Assembly (NCBI GenBank): GCA_035420085.1
Contig: DAOLUH010000026.1
Span: forward strand, 1-64,000
Direction of reading: 5' to 3'
Source: DSWT01 sp035420085
GTDB taxonomy: Bacteria; Chloroflexota; Anaerolineae; B4-G1; SLSP01
Length of the DNA: 64,000 bases
The notes under the pieces are model-generated. The model saw only the letters and a program-made list of their open reading frames with translations, was not told the DNA's origin and did no database searches. Position numbers and translations under genes: made by a program. Below are positions 37,348 to 45,753 of this stretch, piece after piece; within the stretch, counting starts at the first letter, position 1; the number at the start of each line of letters is the position of its first letter.

Positions 37348-38679
37348 ATGATTGAAGCCCTGCGTAATGCATTCAAACTTCCTGATCTGCGCCGGCGGAT
37401 TTTCTATACGCTGTTGATACTTGTTATCTTCCGTATGGCGTCGAATATCCCTGTGCCGGGTGTTGATCGTCTGGCGTTGAAGGATTTCTTTGAGTCTGCG
37501 ACGACAGGCAGTGAGACGGCAGGTCTGAAGCAGTTCGCTGGTCTCTTGGACTTGCTGTCCGGTGGAGCCGTATCGAACTTTTCAGTTCTTGCCGCTGGGG
37601 TTTACCCTTACGTGACGGCGCAGATTGTCTTGCAATTGCTTCTCCCTATCTTCCCTAAATGGGAACAGCAGATCAAGGAAGAAGGTGAAGAAGGCCAGCG
37701 CAAGATGAACCAGTGGACGTTCTACCTGACTGTGCCACTGGCGGCTTTGTCGGCTTTTGGGCAGGCGCAGCTCTTCAGTTCTGCGACGATCGGAACACGC
37801 CCTATCTTACCCTACTTTGGGTGGGGACCCGATAAAACCCTACCTACGATCACACTGTTGATTACGATGACGGCTGGCACTATGTTCGCTGTGTGGTTAG
37901 GTGAGTTGATTTCCGAACAGGGTATTGGCAATGGGTTGTCGCTGATCATCTTCGGTGGTATTGTGTCGCGTGTTCCCTCCAGCTTCCGCAATATCTGGGA
38001 GAGTGATGGGGTCATTGGCGTATTTGTCTATCTGGTGATCCTGGTGGGGACGATTCTATTCATCGTCTTTGTCCAGGATGGTGAACGCCGGATCAAGGTC
38101 CAATATGGCAAGCGTGTACGCGGCATGAAACAGTATGGAGGGGGCAGCACCTACATCCCCCTGAAGATCAACACCGCTGGCATGATCCCGTTGATCTTCG
38201 CCCAGTCCATTCTAGCTTTCCCGGCGGTCGTGGCGCAGTTCTTCCTGAACAGCACTAACACACCTGTAGCCAAGTTTGCGAATAACGTTGTGCAGTTTTT
38301 CAGCGGCAACAATATCTGGTATGCTCCGATGTACTTTTTAGCAGTTTTCGGTCTGACCTACTTCTACACCTTTGTGATGATCGAGCAGCAGAACCTGCCG
38401 GAGATGTTACAAAAACAAGGCGGTTTTATTCCTGGCATCCGCCCGGGTAAGAAGACAGAGGAACATATCCTTGGGATTTACAAACGCATCACCCTGGTTG
38501 GCGCTCTGTTCCTGGGCATCGTCGCCGTCTTGCCCTACATTGTAGGACTTTTTATGAATTCCAATCAGATGCTCATTCAAAGTTCGGGTCTGCTCATTGT
38601 TGTCGGCACCGTGATGGACACGGCGCGACAGTTGGAAGCTCAATTGCTGATGCGCAACTACGAAGGCTTTTTACGCTAA
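37348..38679 (+). CDS. secY: Preprotein translocase subunit SecY
   Basis: 443 residues with ten hydrophobic membrane segments. Conserved pieces include the N-terminal RRRIFYTLLILVIFRMASNIPVPG, EGEEGQRKMNQWT, SEQGIGNGLSLIIFGGI and the cytoplasmic loop RGMKQYGGGSTYIPLKINTAGMIPLIFAQSI. It forms the protein-conducting channel with SecE and SecG. In most bacteria adk, map and infA follow; here rpmJ comes next behind its own promoter. Confidence 0.97.
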   Translation: MIEALRNAFKLPDLRRRIFYTLLILVIFRMASNIPVPGVDRLALKDFFESATTGSETAGLKQFAGLLDLLSGGAVSNFSVLAAGVYPYVTAQIVLQLLLPIFPKWEQQIKEEGEEGQRKMNQWTFYLTVPLAALSAFGQAQLFSSATIGTRPILPYFGWGPDKTLPTITLLITMTAGTMFAVWLGELISEQGIGNGLSLIIFGGIVSRVPSSFRNIWESDGVIGVFVYLVILVGTILFIVFVQDGERRIKVQYGKRVRGMKQYGGGSTYIPLKINTAGMIPLIFAQSILAFPAVVAQFFLNSTNTPVAKFANNVVQFFSGNNIWYAPMYFLAVFGLTYFYTFVMIEQQNLPEMLQKQGGFIPGIRPGKKTEEHILGIYKRITLVGALFLGIVAVLPYIVGLFMNSNQMLIQSSGLLIVVGTVMDTARQLEAQLLMRNYEGFLR

Positions 38680-38685
38680 AAAGTA

Positions 38686-38694
38686 TGGTATAAT
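38686..38694 (+). promoter_or_regulatory. Promoter for rpmJ and the alpha-type genes (extended -10)
   Basis: TATGGTATAAT with TATAAT at 38689-38694, just after the secY stop. The -35 is weak (GCTTTT at the right distance), but the extended -10 is identical to that of rpoB. Confidence 0.6.
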
Positions 38695-38710
38695 AAACGA
38701 CTGCGTATCT

Positions 38711-38762
38711 ACCCGGGAGCGCGCCTGTAATCTGTTGGGATTTGCGGCCCTGTATCCCGGTG
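38711..38762 (+). ncRNA. Candidate structured leader before rpmJ
   Basis: CCGGGA (38713-38718) pairs with TCCCGG (38755-38760), enclosing GC-rich segments that can partly pair. In E. coli S4 binds a leader of the alpha operon. The position is comparable, but the structure here was judged only by eye. Confidence 0.3.
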
Positions 38763-38782
38763 GTCAAGAAGGAGTAGAAATT

Positions 38783-38896
38783 ATGAAGGTATCACCATCT
38801 GTGAAGCGGCGCTGCCCGAAGTGCAAAATCATTCGGCGGCGAGGTGTTGTTCGGGTGATCTGCGATAACCCTAAACATAAGCAACGTCAAGGGTAG
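38783..38896 (+). CDS. rpmJ: 50S ribosomal protein L36
   Basis: 37 residues: starts MKVSPSVKRRCPKCKIIRRRG and ends NPKHKQRQG. The zinc ligands Cys11, Cys14, Cys27 and His32 are all present (the C+ form). AAGGAG lies upstream of the ATG. It is the last protein to join 50S in many bacteria, and its position before rpsM is standard. Confidence 0.95.
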   Translation: MKVSPSVKRRCPKCKIIRRRGVVRVICDNPKHKQRQG

Positions 38897-38939
38897 TTTT
38901 GACCCTTTCGGGCGACTTTGAGGAGGCTGGAAAGAAACT

Positions 38940-39329
38940 ATGGCACGTATAGCAGGAGTTGACCTGCCGCGGAATAAGCGCATTGAGATTGGTCTGACGT
39001 ATATCTACGGCATTGGTCGCAAGACCAGTGGCGAGATCCTGGAAAAGGCGGGGGTTGATGCGGCGAAGCTCGACACGGACCTCACAGAGGCCGAACTTGC
39101 CGCCATTCGTGATGTCGTTGATCGCGAATACATCGTTGAGGGAGACTTGCGCCGTGAAGTTCAAATGAACATCAAACGGCTTATCGAGATCGGATCCTAC
39201 CGTGGGTTGCGTCATCGTCGTAATTTGCCCGTGCGCGGTCAGCGCACCCGGACCAATGCGCGTACCAAGCGTGGCCCCAAGAAGACGGTTCCCGGTCGCG
39301 GTCGTCGTCGCGGCTCGAAGAAGAAGTAA
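38940..39329 (+). CDS. rpsM: 30S ribosomal protein S13
   Basis: 129 residues. ARIAGVDLPRNKRIEIGLTYIYGIGR, and GSYRGLRHRRNLPVRGQRTRTNARTRKG-like text, ending in a basic Arg/Lys tail that reaches P-site tRNA. The actual tail has RTNARTKRGPKKTVPGR. 43 bases after rpmJ. Confidence 0.96.
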   Translation: MARIAGVDLPRNKRIEIGLTYIYGIGRKTSGEILEKAGVDAAKLDTDLTEAELAAIRDVVDREYIVEGDLRREVQMNIKRLIEIGSYRGLRHRRNLPVRGQRTRTNARTKRGPKKTVPGRGRRRGSKKK

Positions 39330-39389
39330 GCCACATCTGCAGGATATGGTGGCTATTATGGGATGTCAATAAGGAGCTAGGAGGATTTT

Positions 39390-39794
39390 ATGGCTAAACG
39401 TTCAACTCGCAGCGCGCGGAAAGCAGTTCGGCGTGTCAAACGTAATGTGCCTCGCGGTTGCGTTTATATCAACACGACGTTTAACAACACGATCATTACC
39501 GTGACAGACGCTCAGGGCAACGTGATGCGCTGGGGAAGCGCGGGCGCCTCTGGGTTTAAGGGCACGCGAAAAAGCACGCCTTTTGCTGCGCGGGTAGCCG
39601 CAGAAAAAGTGGCGAAAGATGCGATTGATAACGACGGTTTGCAGGAAGTGGATGTCTTCGTCAAGGGCGCAGGCCCTGGGCGGGAAGCTTCACTCCGTGC
39701 GTTAGCTGCTGTTGGGCTGCGGGTGCGTTCGATTGTTGATACGACGCCCATTCCTCACAATGGATGTCGTCCGCCTAAGAAGCGGCGTGTATAA
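39390..39794 (+). CDS. rpsK: 30S ribosomal protein S11
   Basis: 134 residues with INTTFNNTIITVTDAQGNVMRWGSAG, GFKGTRKSTPFAA and DTTPIPHNGCRPPKKRRV. The N-terminus is a basic extension. S11 sits on the platform near the mRNA exit. AGGAGG precedes the ATG. Confidence 0.96.
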   Translation: MAKRSTRSARKAVRRVKRNVPRGCVYINTTFNNTIITVTDAQGNVMRWGSAGASGFKGTRKSTPFAARVAAEKVAKDAIDNDGLQEVDVFVKGAGPGREASLRALAAVGLRVRSIVDTTPIPHNGCRPPKKRRV

Positions 39795-39830
39795 AGGGAC
39801 GCGAGTCGGAAGAAGGCATAAGGAGAAGTT

Positions 39831-40469
39831 ATGGCAAGATATATAGGTCCTTCGTGCAAAATCTGTCGGCGAGAAGGGATGAAGATATACCTGAAAGGGG
39901 AAAAGTGCTACACCCAGAAATGCCCCTTTGAGCAGCGCGCCTATCCACCGGGTCAGCATGGGAAAGAATCCGCTTTCCGGCGGCGCAAGTTGTCTGACTA
40001 TGCCATGCAATTGCGCGAAAAACAGAAAGCGCGCCGGATTTATGGCGTACTGGAGCGACAGTTCCGTCGTTATTACCATGAAGCGCAGCGTCGCCCTGGG
40101 ATGACGGGTGAAAATTTGTTGGCGGTGTTGGAGAGCCGTTTGGATAATGTCGTTTATCGGTTGGGGCTTGCTGACTCACGCGCCCACGCGCGTCAGTTGG
40201 TACAGCATGGGCACTTTACGGTCAACGGGCGGATGACGGATATCCCCGCCTTTTTGGTACGGCCCACTGATCTGGTCGCGGTGCGCCCAGAAAGCCGGCA
40301 GGCCAAGTACTTCAAAGAACGTAAAGAGCTGCTCGGGAAACGCGAGGTTCCCGCCTGGTTAAGCCTGGATACAGAGACGCTGGATGGCCGGATGTTGGCA
40401 TTGCCGACGCGCCAAGAAATTGACGTTCCGGTAGAAGAGCAGTTAATCGTTGAGTTCTACTCACGCTAA
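39831..40469 (+). CDS. rpsD: 30S ribosomal protein S4, zinc-binding type
   Basis: 212 residues. MARYIGPSCKICRREGMKIYLKG with a further Cys pair CYTQKC at about 27-32 makes a zinc knuckle. The S4 RNA-binding domain is LESRLDNVVYRLGLADSRAHARQLVQHGHFTVNG. It is a 16S assembly initiator and in E. coli a feedback regulator of the alpha operon. Confidence 0.96.
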   Translation: MARYIGPSCKICRREGMKIYLKGEKCYTQKCPFEQRAYPPGQHGKESAFRRRKLSDYAMQLREKQKARRIYGVLERQFRRYYHEAQRRPGMTGENLLAVLESRLDNVVYRLGLADSRAHARQLVQHGHFTVNGRMTDIPAFLVRPTDLVAVRPESRQAKYFKERKELLGKREVPAWLSLDTETLDGRMLALPTRQEIDVPVEEQLIVEFYSR

Positions 40470-40487
40470 AAGCAGACAGGAGGCAAA

Positions 40488-41447
40488 GTGTTAACAGCGC
40501 CAGTTCTGCCGAAGGTAGAGGTGGAAGTAAATGCTCAACAGTATGGGCGCTACATCGTTGGCCCACTGGAGAGCGGTTATGGTGTGACGCTTGGCAATTC
40601 CTTGCGGCGAGTGCTGCTTTCTTCGCTGGAAGGGGCTGCGATCACAGCGATGCGCATCACGGACATTCCGCACGAATTCTCGGCGATTCCGGGTGTGCGG
40701 GAAGACGTGATCCAGGTGATGCTCAGGCTTAAACAGGTTCGACTTTCGCTGGAAGGTGAAGGGCCGCAGTACATGACGCTCCGTATTGAGGGAGCGGGGG
40801 TGGTGACTGCGGGAGACATCATCGCTCCGCCGGAAATCGAAATTTTGAACCCTGATCTTTACCTGTTCACTGTGGATGATGACGAAACGCACTTGGACTT
40901 CGAGTTCACTGTAGAAAGTGGGCGTGGCTATGCCCCTTCAGAAGGGCGTGGGCGAATGCCGATTGGGGTGCTGCCGGTAGATGCAATCTTCAGTCCGGTG
41001 CGCCGGGTGAACTTCCGTGTGGACCAGGCGCGCGTTGGGCAATTGACCAACTATGACCGGTTGATCGTTGACATCTGGACCGATGGTCGCATTGCTCCAC
41101 TCGACGCTTTGAAGGAATCTGCGCGGATTCTGGTTATGCATTTGCGTTTAATCGCCGGGGCTGAGATAGAAGAGGAAGTTCCGTCTGCTGAGGATGCGCA
41201 GAAAGAGACGATCCCGCATCAGGCTTATGCTATTCCTATCGAGGACCTGGGATTAGGTGTGCGTGTTTATAATGCCCTCAAGCGCACGGGGATTTCGAAT
41301 GTCGGTGAAGTATTAGAGATGCTCACGCGAGGCAGGGATGCCATGCTATCCATCCGCAACTTCGGTGAAAAGTCGCTGGATGAGCTGGTGGAGCAATTAA
41401 CCATTAAGGGGTTCTGGACGGCAACGGCTGAAGAAGAAGTCGTCTAA
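40488..41447 (+). CDS. rpoA: DNA-directed RNA polymerase subunit alpha
   Basis: 319 residues from a GTG start with AGGAGG upstream. The N-terminal dimerisation domain has YGVTLGNSLRRVLLSSLEGAAI, and the C-terminal domain has VYNALKRTGISNVGEVLEM and IRNFGEKSLDEL, the helix-hairpin-helix part that binds UP elements and activators. Alpha assembles the core enzyme with beta and beta prime. In standard position between rpsD and rplQ. Confidence 0.97.
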   Translation: MLTAPVLPKVEVEVNAQQYGRYIVGPLESGYGVTLGNSLRRVLLSSLEGAAITAMRITDIPHEFSAIPGVREDVIQVMLRLKQVRLSLEGEGPQYMTLRIEGAGVVTAGDIIAPPEIEILNPDLYLFTVDDDETHLDFEFTVESGRGYAPSEGRGRMPIGVLPVDAIFSPVRRVNFRVDQARVGQLTNYDRLIVDIWTDGRIAPLDALKESARILVMHLRLIAGAEIEEEVPSAEDAQKETIPHQAYAIPIEDLGLGVRVYNALKRTGISNVGEVLEMLTRGRDAMLSIRNFGEKSLDELVEQLTIKGFWTATAEEEVV

Positions 41448-41479
41448 CCCGTCTGAACTTATAGCCAGGAGGTAGAAGT

Positions 41480-41866
41480 ATGCGACATCGTGTCGCGGGT
41501 AAGAAATTGAGTCGCCCAGTGGGCCAGCGAACTGCCTTGCGCCGTAACCTCGTGACGGAACTGTTCCGTCACAATCACATCCGCACCACGCGGACGAAGG
41601 CTGAGGCTATTCGCGGGCAGGCTGAGAAACTGATCACGTTGGCTAAACATGGCCTGGTTGCTGGCGAAGCAGATCCGGCCAAAGAGGTTCACGCCCGGCG
41701 TCTGGCTGCGGCGCGCCTCAATGATCCTGCCGTTGTGCAGAAGTTGTTCAATGAAATTGCGCCCCAGTTTCGTGACCGCCCGGGCGGGTACACGCAGATG
41801 CTGAAGCTTGGGCTGCGCAAGGGCGATGCCGCCCAAATCGTACTTTTAAAACTGGTCGAAGAATAG
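41480..41866 (+). CDS. rplQ: 50S ribosomal protein L17
   Basis: 128 residues. RHRVAGKKLSRPVGQRTALRRNLVTELF and RDRPGGYTQMLKLGLRKGDAAQIVLLKLVE. The protein lies near the tunnel exit. AGGAGG precedes the ATG. Confidence 0.96.
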   Translation: MRHRVAGKKLSRPVGQRTALRRNLVTELFRHNHIRTTRTKAEAIRGQAEKLITLAKHGLVAGEADPAKEVHARRLAAARLNDPAVVQKLFNEIAPQFRDRPGGYTQMLKLGLRKGDAAQIVLLKLVEE

Positions 41867-41909
41867 CACGGAAAACCGCCAGCATTTATCGCCGTCGAGG
41901 TGAAGCATA

Positions 41910-42662
41910 GTGCGCGTGAAGGCCGTTGTGGCCTACGATGGAACGGGATACGGAGGGTTCCAACGTCAAAAGAACGCCCTTAGTATCCAGGAAGAACTGC
42001 AGCGCGCACTGGAGAAACTCACGGGCGCGCCCTGTCCCATTTTGGCGGCGGGGCGCACAGATGCCGGGGTGCACGCCGAGGGGCAGGTCATCGCTTTTGA
42101 CACCGAATGGCGTCACCCGCTGACCGATCTTCGCCGGGGAATGAATGCTTTACTTCCTCGACAGATCGCAGTCATACGTGCGGAGCAAACGCGACCGACA
42201 TTTCATCCGCGATATGATGCGTTACGCCGTTGGTATCGTTACACGCTCTATCGTGAGGTGGTGCGTAACCCGTTAGTGGCGCGCTTTAGTCTGCACATTG
42301 CGGAGACGTTAAATGTGGAGGCTATGCGTGTTGCGGCCTCGTTGTTGGTGGGGCAACAGGACTTCGCCGCTTTCGGTTCGCCAGTAGTCGGCGAAAACAC
42401 CGTTCGTCAAGTCTATCGTGCTTTGTGGACTGAACAGGATGCGTGGCTTTATTTTGATATTGAGGCTAATGCTTTCCTGTACAGAATGGTGCGTATGATT
42501 GTCGGGACGCTGCTCCGTGTAGGGAAGGGTGTTTTATCACCGGACGAGTTTGGTGACATTCTGCGAACATGCAATCGCCGTAAAGCGGGGCCGGCAGTTG
42601 CCGCACAGGGATTGTGTCTTAAGGCTGTTTCTTACGCGGAAGAGACCTGTGCGCCGGTTTGA
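41910..42662 (+). CDS. truA: tRNA pseudouridine(38-40) synthase TruA
   Basis: 250 residues from a GTG start after GAGGTGAAGC. VVAYDGTGYGGFQRQ at the start, then the catalytic loop GRTDAGVHAEGQ with the nucleophilic Asp at about residue 51, and FLYRMVRMIVGTLLRVGKG. It isomerises U38-U40 in tRNA anticodon stems. Its place between rplQ and rplM is common in many phyla. Confidence 0.95.
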   Translation: MRVKAVVAYDGTGYGGFQRQKNALSIQEELQRALEKLTGAPCPILAAGRTDAGVHAEGQVIAFDTEWRHPLTDLRRGMNALLPRQIAVIRAEQTRPTFHPRYDALRRWYRYTLYREVVRNPLVARFSLHIAETLNVEAMRVAASLLVGQQDFAAFGSPVVGENTVRQVYRALWTEQDAWLYFDIEANAFLYRMVRMIVGTLLRVGKGVLSPDEFGDILRTCNRRKAGPAVAAQGLCLKAVSYAEETCAPV

Positions 42663-42699
42663 ATGACAAAAAGGATTGATCAGGTAGGGGTGAAAAAAG

Positions 42700-43146
42700 G
42701 TGAAACAAGCAAGAATTCATAAGACTTATGTAGCCAAGCCAGATGATATTCAGCGGGACTGGTATGTTGTTGACGCAACCGGTCTGACGTTGGGCCGGCT
42801 GGCCACGAAAATCGCGAGTGTTCTGCGTGGGAAGAACAAGCCGCAGTATACGCCGTATGAGGATGTAGGCGATTTCGTCATCGTGATCAACGCTGAGAAG
42901 GTCGCGGTCACTGGACGCAAACTCGACCAGAAAGAATACTATCATCATAGCGGTTATCCTGGTGGCATAAAGTCAATTACCTTGCGCAAACAACTGCAAA
43001 AGCATCCTGAGCGTGTTATTGAACATGCTGTTAAGGGTATGTTGCCGCGTGGTCCGTTGGGGCGTCGGCAGTTCAAGAAGTTGAAGGTTTATGCCGGGTC
43101 TGAACATCCCCATCAGGCACAATTGCCTAAACCGTTGGAGTTATAA
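42700..43146 (+). CDS. rplM: 50S ribosomal protein L13
   Basis: 148 residues from a GTG start. WYVVDATGLTLGRLATKIASVLRGK and YYHHSGYPGGIKS, MLPRGPLGRRQFKKLKVYAGSEHPHQAQ are diagnostic. L13 is an early 50S protein, and pairs with S9 in one operon as usual (12-base gap). Confidence 0.96.
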   Translation: MKQARIHKTYVAKPDDIQRDWYVVDATGLTLGRLATKIASVLRGKNKPQYTPYEDVGDFVIVINAEKVAVTGRKLDQKEYYHHSGYPGGIKSITLRKQLQKHPERVIEHAVKGMLPRGPLGRRQFKKLKVYAGSEHPHQAQLPKPLEL

Positions 43147-43158
43147 GGAGTCTAGCGC

Positions 43159-43545
43159 ATGTATTATGAAGGGTTAGGACGTAGAAAAACTGCTTCTGCT
43201 CGTGTTCGTCTCCACTCGGGTGGGAGTGGGCAATACATCATCAACGGGCAGCCTTATCAGGAATACTTCCGTCGTGAGGTGGATTGGCAGAATCTTCTCA
43301 TGCCTTTGAAACTCACCCACACCGAGGCACAGTTTGATATTACCGTCTTGGTCGAGGGCGGCGGTATCACCGGACAGTCTGAAGCTGTGCGTATGGGAGT
43401 CTCCCGCGCATTGCTCAAGGTTGACCCAGAGTTTCGCACCTTGTTGCGGCAGGCCGGTATTCTTACGCGCGACGCACGCGAGAAGGAGCGCAAAAAGCCC
43501 GGTCTCAAGCGCGCTCGCAAGGCTCCGCAATACACGAAGCGTTAG
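43159..43545 (+). CDS. rpsI: 30S ribosomal protein S9
   Basis: 128 residues. YEGLGRRKTASARVRLHSGGSG, GGGITGQSEAVRMGVSRAL and the C-terminal tail KKPGLKRARKAPQYTKR, whose last Arg contacts P-site tRNA. It ends the ribosomal supercluster; a terminator follows. Confidence 0.96.
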   Translation: MYYEGLGRRKTASARVRLHSGGSGQYIINGQPYQEYFRREVDWQNLLMPLKLTHTEAQFDITVLVEGGGITGQSEAVRMGVSRALLKVDPEFRTLLRQAGILTRDAREKERKKPGLKRARKAPQYTKR

Positions 43546-43583
43546 GTCGAATTCACAGTTCGCTTTGACATTGTGTGTTGGTA

Positions 43584-43617
43584 CAGGTAGGCAAGCTTTT
43601 TGCCTACCTGTTTGTTG
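43584..43617 (+). terminator. Terminator of the ribosomal-protein supercluster
   Basis: An 11-bp perfect stem, CAGGTAGGCAA with TTGCCTACCTG, has a 5-nt loop and then TTTGTTGT. It lies 38 bases after rpsI. A TTGACA at 43565-43570 just before it may be part of another promoter, but its -10 would fall in the stem. Confidence 0.88.
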
Positions 43618-43661
43618 TATATTGACTGCTCTGGATGCGTGTTCCGCGCTTTGAGGATAAT

Positions 43662-45113
43662 ATGGCACAGATTACCGTGATTGGCTTAGGCCCCGGCGCT
43701 GCTGAACAATTGACGCGCGCGGCCTGGGATGCGCTTGCCCAGGCTGATGTGGTGTGGCTGCGCACTGCGCGCCATCCGGTTGTTCCCTATCTCCCCACCG
43801 GTCCGTTCATTCGTTCGTTCGACGATCTCTACGAAAAAGCAGACTCATTCGAGGCTGTCTATGCTGCCATCGTGGAGAAAGTGCTGGAACTGGGTGCGCG
43901 CCAGGAGGGTGTGGTTTACGCTGTCCCCGGCCATCCATTGGTGGGAGAGTCTACCGTGACGCGCATTGTGCAGAAAGCACGCGAAGCCAGTATCCCCGTG
44001 CGTATTGTGCCTGGGCTGAGTTTTATTGAGCCGACTCTAACTGCCTTGTCGCTCGATCCCCTGGATGGTTTGCAGATTGTGGATGCACTTGACCTCGTGG
44101 GGGCGTACTATCCAGTGCTGAACCCCGATGCGCCGGCGCTGGTTGCGCAGGTCTACAGCCGAGTTGTGGCCTCAGAGTTGAAGCTGGCGTTGATGGATGT
44201 GTATCCTGACGAACATCCAGTTGCCCTCATCCATGCGGCGGGTACGTCGGCTGAATCCGTGGTGTGGGGGCCGCTTTACGAAATTGATCACAGCGAGGCA
44301 ACGCCTTTGACTTCGCTTTACGTGCCGCCGCTGCCCTCCAGCAGTGGCTTTGAACATTTCCAGGAGACGGTGGCGCATTTGCGCAGTCCAGAGGGATGTC
44401 CCTGGGACCGCGAACAAACGCACGCAACGTTGCGTGCGTCGCTCTTGGAAGAAACGTATGAAGTGCTGCACGCCATTGACACGGACGACATAGATGCTCT
44501 CCGCGAAGAACTGGGCGATTTGTTGCTTCAAGTGGTGTTGCATGTACAAATCGCCAACGAGGAAGGTGAATTTCGGATGGCGGATGTGATCAACGGGATT
44601 GATCGCAAGCTCAAACACCGCCACCCCCACGTGTGGGGCGACGTACAGGTGGCTGACGCGCAGGAAGTCACCGTCAATTGGGAGATCATTAAGCGGCAGG
44701 AACGGGTGGACAATGGCGCGGCGCAGCGTTCCCTGCTGGATGGTGTGCCTGTGGCGCTGCCGGCGTTGGCGCAGGCTTCCGCCTATAGCAGCCGCGCAGC
44801 GCGGGTGGGACTGGACGCGATGCAAACCGCTGCCGTCATTGATCGCGTCAAACATTTGGTGGATACAGTGCGCCAGGCGCAAACATCTGAAGTTCAGGCC
44901 GCGGCGCTTGGCGATCTATTGTTTGAAATTGGTAAGTGGGCGCGACGGATGGAGATTGATCCTGAGGCCGCCTTGCGCGAGGCAAACGCGCGTTTTGCCC
45001 GGCGCTTGCGCTGTGTTGAGCAAACCGCACGCCAGCAGGGCTTTGCTCTGGAGGCATTGAGCGCAGAAGAGAAAGAACGCCTGTGGGATGAAGCAACCCA
45101 TAACAGCGGATGA
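43662..45113 (+). CDS. Tetrapyrrole methylase-MazG fusion protein (YabN-like)
   Basis: 483 residues from the ATG at 43662, with GAGGAT upstream; earlier in-frame codons have no such site. The N-terminal SAM-dependent methylase-like domain (about 1-215) has ITVIGLGPGAAEQLT and YAVPGHPLVGEST. The C-terminal MazG domain (about 235-480) has CPWDREQTHATLRASLLEETYEV and EELGDLLLQVVLH, giving the acidic Mg-binding helices of nucleoside-triphosphate pyrophosphohydrolases. Such fusions are called YabN in Bacillus. MazG cleaves non-canonical or excess NTPs to NMP; the target of the methylase-like part is not known. A hairpin terminator follows. Confidence 0.9.
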   Translation: MAQITVIGLGPGAAEQLTRAAWDALAQADVVWLRTARHPVVPYLPTGPFIRSFDDLYEKADSFEAVYAAIVEKVLELGARQEGVVYAVPGHPLVGESTVTRIVQKAREASIPVRIVPGLSFIEPTLTALSLDPLDGLQIVDALDLVGAYYPVLNPDAPALVAQVYSRVVASELKLALMDVYPDEHPVALIHAAGTSAESVVWGPLYEIDHSEATPLTSLYVPPLPSSSGFEHFQETVAHLRSPEGCPWDREQTHATLRASLLEETYEVLHAIDTDDIDALREELGDLLLQVVLHVQIANEEGEFRMADVINGIDRKLKHRHPHVWGDVQVADAQEVTVNWEIIKRQERVDNGAAQRSLLDGVPVALPALAQASAYSSRAARVGLDAMQTAAVIDRVKHLVDTVRQAQTSEVQAAALGDLLFEIGKWARRMEIDPEAALREANARFARRLRCVEQTARQQGFALEALSAEEKERLWDEATHNSG

Positions 45114-45118
45114 CCCTG

Positions 45119-45156
45119 TAAAAGCAACTCCCGGATTGTCCGGGAGTTGCTTTTGT
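45119..45156. terminator. Bidirectional terminator between mazG-fusion and trxA
   Basis: The 16-bp stem AAAAGCAACTCCCGGA with TCCGGGAGTTGCTTTT has a 3-base loop. A-run on one side and T-run on the other serve both converging genes. Confidence 0.92.
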
Positions 45157-45179
45157 ATGGGCGATTGATCTTAAAAACT

Positions 45180-45506
45180 CTACTTCATATAAGGCTCTAG
45201 CTCTTCGATGAGCGCGGCTTTCGCTCGATTGCCGACCAGCCGAGTCACTTCCTGCCCGTTTTTGAAGATAATCATGGTCGGAATGTTCATAACGCCATAC
45301 TGTGTTGCTAACTCGGACTCTTCCTGCACATTGACTTTGATAATTTTCAACCGCCCATCCAATTCGACCGCGACCTCCTCCAGCGTCGGGCCTAACTTGC
45401 GACAGGGCGGACACCATTCTGCCCAAAAATCTGCCAGAACCGGCAATTCGGTTTCCTGAATCTCGACATCAAAGCTGCTCGCATCAACGTGTTTTACGCT
45501 TCCCAT
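45180..45506 (-). CDS. trxA: Thioredoxin
   Basis: 108 residues, the usual size. VLADFWAEWCPPCRKLGP carries the redox site, then IPTMIIFKNGQEVTRLVG with the cis-Pro. The active site is WCPPC, not the classical WCGPC; this change is known in some thioredoxins and in extracytoplasmic TlpA/ResA types and should alter the redox potential. There is no signal peptide, so it is cytoplasmic. AGGTGAAG precedes the ATG. It stands alone between a terminator and its own promoter. Confidence 0.92.
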   Translation of the reverse strand: MGSVKHVDASSFDVEIQETELPVLADFWAEWCPPCRKLGPTLEEVAVELDGRLKIIKVNVQEESELATQYGVMNIPTMIIFKNGQEVTRLVGNRAKAALIEELEPYMK

Positions 45507-45602
45507 TTCTTCACCTCCGATTATGTTTGTGCCACACTGGACAAGCGCCGCTCTTGTCGTTATGATTTTTTCGGCTGACCTACATCTTCTATGTCGCAGT
45601 TG

Positions 45603-45630
45603 ATTATCGCATGGCTGAAAGCATTGTCAA
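45603..45630 (-). promoter_or_regulatory. trxA promoter
   Basis: On the reverse strand, TTGACA (45630-45625) and GATAAT (45608-45603), spacer 16. Leader of about 95 bases to the trxA start. Confidence 0.7.
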
Positions 45631-45688
45631 GACATCTACATCTTCGGCAAAACCGCAACCTCGTAAGAAAACCGTCAGATTGGAGGGG

Positions 45689-45717
45689 TTGCCAATTATT
45701 TTTTCCTATGTTATAAT
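45689..45717 (+). promoter_or_regulatory. Promoter for the LysM-M23 gene pair
   Basis: TTGCCA (45689-45694), spacer 17, TATAAT (45712-45717), preceded by TGT (TATGTTATAAT). The start codon is about 40 bases downstream. Confidence 0.75.
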
Positions 45718-45753
45718 AAGCCTGTTGACGGTTCGGGAATCGTCATAAGGCTT

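Noticed and set aside
43565..43593. Promoter with TTGACA before the rpsI terminator
   Set aside because: Its best -10 (TAGGCA) lies inside the terminator stem, so it is probably coincidental.
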